DNA of 64,000 nucleotides from Jiangella endophytica (GTDB taxonomy: Bacteria; Actinomycetota; Actinomycetes; Jiangellales; Jiangellaceae): the NCBI RefSeq assembly GCF_003427025.1, contig NZ_QVAI01000011.1, positions 186,001-250,000 of the forward strand, given 5' to 3'. This document shows, one piece after another, positions 7,654 to 13,950 of this stretch; the first letter of the stretch is position 1; each line of letters begins with the position of its first letter. The notes beneath the pieces were generated by a model. It was not told the DNA's origin and made no database searches. It worked only from the letters and a program-made list of their open reading frames with translations. Both the position numbers and the translations under genes were made by a program.

Positions 7654-8720
7654 TCGCGCAGGGCGAGGTACTCGGCCCGGGCGGCGAAGATGCCGCGCAT
7701 CTCGGCGGTCACGCCGGCCATGAACTCGTCGCGGTAGGTGGAGTCGGTGAGGATGGAGATGGCGTAGTAGAGCCCGGTGAACGCCGCCATCCCGCCGGCC
7801 ACCCGAAGCAGTGTCTCCGTCAGGTGCACCGGGTGGCCGAACAGGTCGAACGGATAGTCCCACGAGCCGGTCGTGCCCGCCCAGGACTGACCCACCTCCG
7901 GAGTCACCGCGAACAGACCGAACGCGACGAAGAACGCGCCGACGCCCAGGCTGACCACGGACACCTGCATGATCTGGCTCACCACCAGCGTCAGCCCGAC
8001 GTTGATCCGCTGCCGGCGGCTCAGCGGCCGGGAGTCGCCGTTGAGGTCGCCTTCGAGCTGCCGCACCAGCCCGGGCGCCCGGACGGCGAAGAACACCAGC
8101 CCCAGCCCGAACAGGAACCCGATGACGACCAGCGCGAACGCCCGCGGCATGGTGCCGAACATCTGCCACATCTCGGCGTTGACGAACAGCACCAGCGAGA
8201 AGATCAGCAGCAGCGGCAGCGTCCGGACCAGCCGCCCCAGCGACGCGGCCAACTCGTCGGCCATGCGGCTGAGCGCCCAGACCACCGTCGCGATCAGCCC
8301 GTACCCGACCACCAGGTAGACCAGCAGCAGGAACAGCGAGTTGCCGGCGATGATGCCGAAGAACTGCCGCCACTGACCGGAGAAGATCACCGGCAGCAGC
8401 GCCGGCACCAGCACGAACGCCACCAGCTCGGGCCGGCCGACCTCGCGCGGCAACTCCAGGAACCGGCGGCCGCGGATGCGGTTGAGCGCCCCGAACGCGG
8501 CGACCAGGATGGCCAGCCCGCCGAGGGCCGCGGCCACGTTGAGCAGGATCGGCCACTCCAGCTCGGTCGCGGCGAGCATCTCGCCCAGGAACACCAGCGC
8601 GAGCCACGGCGCCGCGCGGGTGAAGATGTCCTCGCTCGCGCTGTAGTCCTCGATGAACAGCGGCAGACCACTGCGCCGGAACCGGCGCTCGTAATCGGCG
8701 AGGTCCTCGCGATGAGCCAC
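7650..8720 (-). CDS. Multi-pass integral membrane protein of unknown function
   Basis: GTG at 8720 is preferred over an upstream in-frame codon because TAGAGT lies 7 nt before it (leaderless pattern) and the longer N-terminus is Arg-rich and unlike coding sequence. The 356-residue protein begins with a soluble segment (AHREDLADYERRFRRSGLPLFIEDYSASEDIFTRA) and then has about eight hydrophobic segments. The last of these (ETLLRVAGGMAAFTGLYYA) precedes a soluble C-terminus. No catalytic motif is visible and no named family is recognised. It is convergent with the propeller protein and divergent from a small DUF6328-like gene. Confidence 0.7.
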   Translation of the reverse strand: MAHREDLADYERRFRRSGLPLFIEDYSASEDIFTRAAPWLALVFLGEMLAATELEWPILLNVAAALGGLAILVAAFGALNRIRGRRFLELPREVGRPELVAFVLVPALLPVIFSGQWRQFFGIIAGNSLFLLLVYLVVGYGLIATVVWALSRMADELAASLGRLVRTLPLLLIFSLVLFVNAEMWQMFGTMPRAFALVVIGFLFGLGLVFFAVRAPGLVRQLEGDLNGDSRPLSRRQRINVGLTLVVSQIMQVSVVSLGVGAFFVAFGLFAVTPEVGQSWAGTTGSWDYPFDLFGHPVHLTETLLRVAGGMAAFTGLYYAISILTDSTYRDEFMAGVTAEMRGIFAARAEYLALRD

Positions 8721-8836
8721 GTGCCGGACTCTAACCGACCACCGGACACGCACCCGTGTCAGCCGGGACGTCCGACAGCCGATGTCTCCCGCTTCGTCCG
8801 GGTACGATCCGGTTCTCGGGCCCACGAGGAGGAGCG

Positions 8837-9313
8837 GTGAGCGAGCAGCGCTACAAGCGGGACGAGGACCAGGCCGACCGCTACGACCGCCACTGGAACG
8901 AACTGCTCCAGGAGTTGCGCATCGCCCAGACCGGTGTGCAGATCCTGTTCGCGTTCCTGCTCACCATCGGTTTCACCACGCCGTTCCGCGAATCCGACGA
9001 GTTCACCCACGACCTGTACGCGGTGACGATCGTGCTCTCCGCGATGTCGACCGCGCTGCTGATCGCGCCCGTGTCGTTCCACCGGATCGTGTTCCGGCGG
9101 CGGGTTCGCGACAGAATGATCCCGATGGCTTCCAAGATGACCGCGGGCGGTCTGCTCTTCCTCATGCTCGCCGTGTGCGGCGGGCTGCTCCTGGCGCTCG
9201 ACGTCGTGCTGGATCGCTGGCTGGCGATCACCGTGAGCGCCGCGGCGCTGCTGTGGTTCGTGACGTTCTGGTACATCATCCCCGGCCGGTTGCGCGCGCG
9301 GAGCGCGTCTTGA
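8837..9313 (+). CDS. DUF6328-like four-helix membrane protein
   Basis: GTG at 8837 follows GAGGAGG at about 5 nt. The 158-residue product has a charged N-terminus (EQRYKRDEDQADRYDRHWNELLQELRIAQTGVQ) and then four hydrophobic helices: ILFAFLLTIGF, VTIVLSAMSTALLIAPV, GLLFLMLAVCGGLLLALDV and ISAAALLWFV-like. The conserved ELLQELRIAQTGVQILFAFLL stretch is characteristic of DUF6328, a common actinobacterial family of unknown function. The stop codon overlaps the TTG start of the Nudix-NYN gene, suggesting coupled translation. Confidence 0.75.
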   Translation: MSEQRYKRDEDQADRYDRHWNELLQELRIAQTGVQILFAFLLTIGFTTPFRESDEFTHDLYAVTIVLSAMSTALLIAPVSFHRIVFRRRVRDRMIPMASKMTAGGLLFLMLAVCGGLLLALDVVLDRWLAITVSAAALLWFVTFWYIIPGRLRARSAS

Positions 9314-10185
9314 CGCTCGTCCATCACCGGCACGACGGCGACGGCTGGGTGGACTGCGCCTGCGGGCAGCGGCACTGGGGCCGGTACGGCGCCGCGGGGC
9401 TGCTGCTGGTCGACGACGAGCGCGGAGTGTTGTTGCAGCACCGGGCGCACTGGAGCCACCACGGCGGCACGTGGGGCGCCCCTGGCGGCGCGCGGGCGTC
9501 GTCGGAGACGGCGCTGGAGGCGGCGCTGCGCGAGAGCGCCGAGGAGGCCGCCGTCCCGCCCGACGCCGTGCGACCCAGCCACGCCTGGGTCGAGGACCAC
9601 GGCCCGTGGTCCTACACGACGATCGTCGCGCGCGCGACGCGGCCGGTCGAGGCGCGGCCGGCCGACCCCGAGAGCCTCGACATCACCTGGATCCCGCTCG
9701 ACGACGTCTCGGCGCTGCCGCTGCTGCCGGCGTTCGGCGCGCTGTGGCCGCGGATCCGCGCCGCCGCGCCGTCCGATCTGGTGCTGGTGGTCGACGCCGC
9801 CAACGTGGTGGGCTCGCGGCCGGACGGCTGGTGGCGCGACCGAGTGGGCGCGACGACGCGGCTGCGCGACCAGCTGGGGCTGCTGGCGCCGGTGCCCGCG
9901 GCGGCGCTGGAGCTGCCGGCGACGCAGTGGTGGCCGCGCATCACGCTGGTGGCGGAGGGCCGGGCCCGCGGGGTCGGGTCGCTCGACGGCGTCACGGTCA
10001 TCGACGCGCCCGGCAGCGGCGACGACGCCGTCACCACCGCTGTCGCGTCGGCCGCCGCCGAGCGGCCGCAGGACCACGTCGTCGTCGTGACGGCCGACCG
10101 GGAGCTACGCGGCCGCGTCGCCGACGCGGGCGGCCGCAGCATCGGCCCTTCCACCCTGTTCGAGATCGTCCACGGCGGGCGCTGA
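9310..10185 (+). CDS. Nudix hydrolase fused to a C-terminal NYN/PIN-like domain
   Basis: The start is a TTG overlapping the upstream TGA (TTGA); it gives 291 residues. The N-terminal half holds a CxCGxxHWG motif (Cys16, Cys18) and a complete Nudix box at residues 60-83 (G-x5-E-x7-RESAEE), so it should hydrolyse a nucleoside diphosphate linked to some group X. From about residue 157 a second domain begins with DLVLVVDAANVVGSRPDGWWRDR and continues with ITLVAEGRA, SGDDAVTTAVASA and VVVVTADRELRGRVADAG. That order of acidic residues is typical of NYN/PIN-like ribonucleases. The combination suggests cleaning of a nucleotide metabolite linked to RNA, but this is inference. Confidence 0.85.
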   Translation: MTLVHHRHDGDGWVDCACGQRHWGRYGAAGLLLVDDERGVLLQHRAHWSHHGGTWGAPGGARASSETALEAALRESAEEAAVPPDAVRPSHAWVEDHGPWSYTTIVARATRPVEARPADPESLDITWIPLDDVSALPLLPAFGALWPRIRAAAPSDLVLVVDAANVVGSRPDGWWRDRVGATTRLRDQLGLLAPVPAAALELPATQWWPRITLVAEGRARGVGSLDGVTVIDAPGSGDDAVTTAVASAAAERPQDHVVVVTADRELRGRVADAGGRSIGPSTLFEIVHGGR

Positions 10186-10201
10186 GCGGCGCAGACACAG
10201 A

Positions 10202-10220
10202 TCTGAAGAGATTCTGAAGA
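10202..10220 (+). promoter_or_regulatory. 11-bp-period direct repeat TCTGAAGA, possible response-regulator site
   Basis: TCTGAAGA occurs at 10202-10209 and again at 10213-10220, exactly one helical turn apart, 68 bp before the start of the lectin-like gene. OmpR/PhoB-type regulators bind such 11-bp direct repeats. This is a motif observation only. Confidence 0.35.
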
Positions 10221-10237
10221 TCGCGAGTCGTTCCCTG

Positions 10238-10267
10238 GGTCGAGGCGGCCGATCGGCCGCCTCGACC
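10238..10267. repeat. Perfect 30-bp palindrome in the leader of the lectin-like gene
   Basis: GGTCGAGGCGGCCGA is followed immediately by its exact reverse complement, so a 15-bp stem with no designed loop (or a 13-bp stem with a GATC turn) can form. It ends 20 nt before the ATG at 10288 and just ahead of the SD AGGAAGGGG. No T-run follows. It could terminate the upstream Nudix transcript, act as an operator, or stabilise the mRNA of the secreted protein. Confidence 0.8.
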
Positions 10268-10287
10268 TCCACAGGAAGGGGAACGAC

Positions 10288-10758
10288 ATGTCCCGGCTAC
10301 GTCCTCACCGACTCACGGCACTCCTCACGGCCATGCTCGGCCTGGCGCTCCTGCACTTCGGCGCCACGCCGGCGACGGCCCAGCCCGACACCGCCGCCTC
10401 TCCGCGGGTGGCCGGCTGCGTCGGCACCTCGTTCGCCGGGACCCTCGGCAACGGGAAGGCGATCTGCAACGGCAACTACCTGGTCCGCATGCAGGGCAAC
10501 GGCGACCTCGTCCTGCGCGTGATCTCCACCGGGCGGGCCTGCTGGACCAGCGGCACGGCGGGCGCCTGGTCGAACGACGCCTCCGCGACCTTCAACAAGA
10601 ACATCTGGGGCCGGCCCTACGTCGACATCGACAAGGCGTCGCAGGGACGCATCGGGCGCGTCGTCGGCGCGCACACAGCCACGACGTTCGGGACCAACGC
10701 CAGCGTCAACAGCCGAGGCGAGTTCTGGATCGGCTATCGGAAGGTCGGTTCCTGCTGA
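10288..10758 (+). CDS. Small secreted protein with bulb-lectin-like motif
   Basis: The 156-residue product has a basic N-terminus, a hydrophobic core and a signal-peptidase site near ATPATA, so it should be exported and soluble. The mature part carries GNYLVRMQGNGDLVLRV. This resembles the QxDxNxVxY strand motif of B-lectin (mannose-binding) domains, although the Asp/Asn positions are altered. Four cysteines (44, 60, 85, 156) could make two disulfides. The ATG has AGGAAGGGG about 8 nt upstream. The leader contains a direct repeat and a perfect palindrome. Function is unknown; carbohydrate binding is a suggestion, not a finding. Confidence 0.7.
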   Translation: MSRLRPHRLTALLTAMLGLALLHFGATPATAQPDTAASPRVAGCVGTSFAGTLGNGKAICNGNYLVRMQGNGDLVLRVISTGRACWTSGTAGAWSNDASATFNKNIWGRPYVDIDKASQGRIGRVVGAHTATTFGTNASVNSRGEFWIGYRKVGSC

Positions 10759-10779
10759 ACCCTCCCGCACCGGCGGCCG

Positions 10780-11646
10780 TCAGGCGGACTTGCGCTTGGC
10801 GGCCGCCTTCTTCGCCGTCTTCTTCGCCGGAGCCGGCGCTTCCTCGGCCTCGGCCTTGCCCGCCGCTCGGTTCTGCTTGGCCTCCTCGACGCTGCGGCGC
10901 AGCGCCTCCATGAGGTCGACGACCTTGCCCTCGGCCGGCGCGGCCTCCGGCGGCGCGACGACCTCGGCGCCCTCGGCCTTGGCCTCGACCACCTTCAGCA
11001 GCGCCTCGCGGTAGTCGTCGTGGTATTCCTCGGGGTCGAAGTCGCCGGAGAGGGTGTCGATGTAGGACTCGGCCATCGCCATCTCCTGCTTGCGGACCTC
11101 GATGTCCTCGCCGAGGAAGTCGAACTCGGGCTTGCGGATCTCGTCGGGCCACAGCATGGTCTGCACGATCAGCGTGCCCTCGAACGAGCGCAGCACCGCC
11201 AGGCGCTCCTTGTTGCGCAGCGCCACCTTGACGACGCCGACCCGGCCGGAGCGCTCCAGGGAGTCGCGCAGCAGCGCGTACGGCTTGGTGTCGCCGGTGG
11301 GCTCGGCGTAGTAGGCGCGGTTCAGCGACGTGGGGTCGATCTGCGAGAACGGCACGAACCCGAGCACCTCGACCGACCGTGAGGACGAGATGGGGAGGTC
11401 CTCGAAGTCCTCGTCGGTGAGCACCACCAGCTGGCCGCCGGGCAGTTCGTAGCCCTTGGCGATGTCGGCGTAGGCGACCTCATGCCCGCCGGCCTCGCAG
11501 ACGCGCTTGTAGCGGACACGCCCCCCGTCGGCGGCGTGCACCTGCCGGAAACTGACGTCCTTCTCCTGCGTGGCCGACACCAGCCGGACCGGGATCGACA
11601 CCAGCCCGAACGAGATCGAGCCCTTCCAGACCGTCTGCACAGGCAT
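10780..11646 (-). CDS. ku: Bacterial Ku protein (non-homologous end joining)
   Basis: The 288-residue start at 11646 (MPVQTVWKGSISFGLVSIPVRL) is the universal Ku N-terminus and has GGAGTGG just upstream. The core contains VRYKRVCEAGGHEV, YELPGGQLVVLTDEDFEDLP and RNKERLAVLRSFEGTLIVQTM. The C-terminus is an Ala/Lys tail (AKKTAKKAAAKRKSA), as in actinobacterial Ku, where basic tails help DNA threading. Ku homodimers bind broken DNA ends and recruit ligase LigD, which is not in this window. The gene is convergent with the lectin-like gene, 21 bp away. Confidence 0.95.
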   Translation of the reverse strand: MPVQTVWKGSISFGLVSIPVRLVSATQEKDVSFRQVHAADGGRVRYKRVCEAGGHEVAYADIAKGYELPGGQLVVLTDEDFEDLPISSSRSVEVLGFVPFSQIDPTSLNRAYYAEPTGDTKPYALLRDSLERSGRVGVVKVALRNKERLAVLRSFEGTLIVQTMLWPDEIRKPEFDFLGEDIEVRKQEMAMAESYIDTLSGDFDPEEYHDDYREALLKVVEAKAEGAEVVAPPEAAPAEGKVVDLMEALRRSVEEAKQNRAAGKAEAEEAPAPAKKTAKKAAAKRKSA

Positions 11647-11760
11647 GTTCCACTCCGTCCGCCGGCACCTCATCCATCGTGCCCGTCCAGCCTAGTGTGG
11701 CTCCTACCGGCCCCGGCGCGCCTCCTGGGTCCGGTCCGGCCCGCGTGTCACTCTCGGAAC

Positions 11761-11970
11761 ATGAGGGCAACACGCAACCTGAACGTCGCGGCGCCCGAAC
11801 TGCTCATCGGGTCCCTCACGGCCTGGTGCGGTGAATGCGACGCGGAGACCGAATTCGACAAGGTCCCGGGCGGACTGGGCGTGGAATTCGCCTGCCGGGA
11901 GTGCTCGGCGGCCGTCTTCAACGGCGACCTGCCGCTCATCGAGTCCATCTTCCAGCCCGTCGCCGTCTGA
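11761..11970 (+). CDS. Small zinc-ribbon protein (69 aa)
   Basis: An ATG at 11761 opens 69 residues with Cys23-x2-Cys26 and Cys45-x2-Cys48 in the context LTAWCGECDAETEF and VEFACRECSAAVF, a likely zinc ribbon. The paired CxxC motifs and balanced composition argue for a real gene. Against it, no SD is visible and no partner gene is adjacent. It is divergent from ku. The cellular role is unknown; such short ribbons often act as protein or nucleic-acid adaptors. Confidence 0.5.
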   Translation: MRATRNLNVAAPELLIGSLTAWCGECDAETEFDKVPGGLGVEFACRECSAAVFNGDLPLIESIFQPVAV

Positions 11971-12063
11971 CGACACCGAGCCGGAGGCGGCGGCCGGGCT
12001 GCTGCCGCGGTGTGTCCACTGGATGAGATTCCCCGACGATTTCGGGGGCCTTGCCCAGGACTG

Positions 12064-12112
12064 TGTTCGCTCTGCGAGGCATGCATGCCTGGTGGAGCGG
12101 GAGCACGCCTAG
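12064..12112. repeat. Dispersed palindromic element, copy A (core AGGCATGCATGCCT)
   Basis: The core at 12077-12090 is a perfect 14-bp palindrome flanked by GGTGGAGCGGGAGCACGCC. Read on the minus strand, the first 31 bases run closely parallel to copy B (26034-26118) and partly to copy C (44551-44617). It lies between the zinc-ribbon gene and the end of the convergent ABC exporter operon. The outer TGATCA arms seen in copy B are not preserved here, so this copy is truncated or decayed. Confidence 0.7.
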
Positions 12113-12216
12113 CGACGTACGCGATCGTTGATGATCACCGCTGTCCACAGGCACCAACGCCGCGTCACACGCCCCGGGACCACGCCCGTGCACCCCGAGG
12201 CGTGCCCAGACTCGCC

Positions 12217-12288
12217 CCGTCCCCCTGATAGCTGCCCGTTCTCGGCCGCGGTCGTGCGCGGCAGGAGAATCGGGCAGCAGGGGGACGG
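12217..12288. repeat. Long hairpin, about 24-bp stem, in a 371-bp gene-free interval
   Basis: The left arm (12217-12243: CCGTCCCCCTG, then ATA, then GCTGCCCGTTCTC) pairs with the right arm (12265-12288). The only imperfections are a 3-nt bulge and one mismatch; the loop is 21 nt. It lies about 54 nt downstream of the ABC exporter operon, so it may act as a terminator or mRNA-protecting structure. The interval 11971-12341 contains this hairpin and repeat copy A; no gene is visible there. Confidence 0.7.
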
Positions 12289-12341
12289 CCAACGGTCGAA
12301 CACCGGCGAACGAGAGCACCGCCCCACGAGAGCCCGTGCGA

Positions 12342-13037
12342 CTACGCCGCTGCCGCGGCGTCCACCACCTGGCCGTCGCGGAGCTCGACCGTGCGGTCGG
12401 CCTGCGCCATCAGGGCGGGGTCGTGCGTGGCGACGATCGCGGTCGTGCCGCGCCGCCGCACGAGGTCGTGGATGAGCTCCATCACCGAGGCGCCGGTCCT
12501 GGTGTCCAGCTGCGCCGTCGGCTCGTCGGCGATCAGCACGCCCGGATCGCCCGCAAGCGCCCGCGCGATGCCGACCCGCTGCTGCTGCCCGCCGGACAGC
12601 TCGTACGGCCGCTGTTCGGCGTGGCCGCCCAGCCCCACCAGCGCCAGCAGGTCGGCGACCCGCGCGGCCCGCGCGACCGGGTCCAGTTCCTGCAGCCGCA
12701 ACGGGATCTCGACGTTCTCGGCGGCGGTGAGGATCGGGATCAGCCCGAACGACTGGAAGACGTAGCCGATCTGGTGCCGCCGCACCGGGACGAGCTCCTT
12801 CTCGCTCATCGCCGACACCTCGAGGTCGCCGACGAACACCTGGCCGCTGGTCGGCCGGTCCAGCGCACCGAGCATGTTCAGCAGGGTGGTCTTCCCCGAC
12901 CCGGACGGCCCCTTCACCACCAGCAGCTCACCGGGGTGTGCTTCGAGGTCGACCGCGCGGACGGCGTGCACCTCACGAGCGCCGCTGCCGAAGACCCGGC
13001 CCACGGCGACCGCGCGGACGGCGTGGTTCTCACTCAC
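12342..13037 (-). CDS. ABC exporter ATPase (MacB/LolD type)
   Basis: The start at 13037 (GTG, GAAGGGG upstream, 8-nt overlap with the preceding gene) gives 231 residues; another in-frame GTG lies at 13055. Motifs are Walker A GPSGSGKTT, a Q-loop in YVFQSFGLIPILTAAENVEIPL, signature LSGGQQQRVGIARAL, Walker B VLIADEPTAQLD and H-loop VATHDPALM. These, with the characteristic FxLIPxLTAxENVxxPL stretch, place it in the MacB/LolD class that energises FtsX-type permeases. It is the last gene of a four-gene minus-strand operon, and two hairpin-type elements lie beyond its end. Confidence 0.93.
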   Translation of the reverse strand: MSENHAVRAVAVGRVFGSGAREVHAVRAVDLEAHPGELLVVKGPSGSGKTTLLNMLGALDRPTSGQVFVGDLEVSAMSEKELVPVRRHQIGYVFQSFGLIPILTAAENVEIPLRLQELDPVARAARVADLLALVGLGGHAEQRPYELSGGQQQRVGIARALAGDPGVLIADEPTAQLDTRTGASVMELIHDLVRRRGTTAIVATHDPALMAQADRTVELRDGQVVDAAAAA

Positions 13038-13950
13038 CGGCGACCCCTTCTCCACGACGTTCCCGTTCGTCCGGCCACACGCCGATGTGGTCCGGTTCCA
13101 GCGCCAGCCGGACGCGGTCCTGCAGCTGCAGCTGCCCCACGAAGTCGTCGGGCAGCTGGAGCCTGCCGGCGCGGTCCAGGACGGCGAACTCCTCGGCGAT
13201 GTGCTGCTCCTGACCGTGCTCGTCGAGCTCGGTGCGCCGCAGGATCTCCGTGGCCGTGCGGCCGTCGCGGATCTGCACCGTCCGCCCGACGTGCCCGGCG
13301 ACGGCCTGATCGTGCGTCACCACCAGGACCGTCACGCCGAACTCGGTGTTCGCGCGGCGGATCGCCTCGAACACGTCGGCCGACGTCGCCTCATCCAGCT
13401 CGCCGGTGGGCTCGTCGGCCAGCAGCACCCGCGGGTCGTTGACCAGCGCGACGGCGATCGCGACACGCTGCTGCTCGCCGCCGGACATCTCGGCGGGGCG
13501 GCGGTCGCGGCAGTGCCCCACGCCCATCGCGTCGAGCAGCAGATCGATCCGCGCCGCGCGGCTCTTCGACCGGGCGATGGCGGCCGGGACGGCGAGGTTC
13601 TCGGCGGCCGTGAGGTACGGCAGCAGATTGCGCGACGCCTGCTGCCAGACGAAACCGACGGTGTGCCGCTGGTACCGGACCCGCTCACGGCCCTTCATCG
13701 TCAGCATGTCGTGCCCGGCGACCTTCGCGACCCCGGCGGTCGGCGTGTCCAGCCCGGACAGGATGTTCAGCAGCGTGGACTTGCCCGACCCGGACGCCCC
13801 GACGACCGCGACCACCTCGCCCGCGTCGATGCGCAGGTTGAGGCCCTGCAACGCCTGCACCTCGACACCCTCGGCGGTGTAGATGCGCACGACGTCCTCG
13901 CACACGATGTCGCGCCGGTCGGTCCGGTCGTCCTGCAGGAGTTCTGTCAC
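13030..13950 (-). CDS. ABC exporter ATPase with C-terminal AbrB-like extension
   Basis: The 306-residue protein starts at a GTG overlapping the upstream TGA (GTGA). The first 230 residues carry Walker A GASGSGKST, signature MSGGEQQRVAIAVAL, Walker B VLLADEPTGELD and H-loop VVTHDQAVAGH. The extra C-terminal part (AVLDRAGRLQLPDDFVGQLQLQ...DHIGVWP) looks like a swapped-hairpin AbrB/SpoVT-type domain, otherwise known from DNA-binding proteins. This extension may mediate dimerisation or regulation of transport. The gene works with the neighbouring ATPase and the two FtsX permeases. One ATPase per permease would give a heteromeric exporter, but the pairing cannot be read from sequence. Confidence 0.9.
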   Translation of the reverse strand: MTELLQDDRTDRRDIVCEDVVRIYTAEGVEVQALQGLNLRIDAGEVVAVVGASGSGKSTLLNILSGLDTPTAGVAKVAGHDMLTMKGRERVRYQRHTVGFVWQQASRNLLPYLTAAENLAVPAAIARSKSRAARIDLLLDAMGVGHCRDRRPAEMSGGEQQRVAIAVALVNDPRVLLADEPTGELDEATSADVFEAIRRANTEFGVTVLVVTHDQAVAGHVGRTVQIRDGRTATEILRRTELDEHGQEQHIAEEFAVLDRAGRLQLPDDFVGQLQLQDRVRLALEPDHIGVWPDERERRGEGVAGE

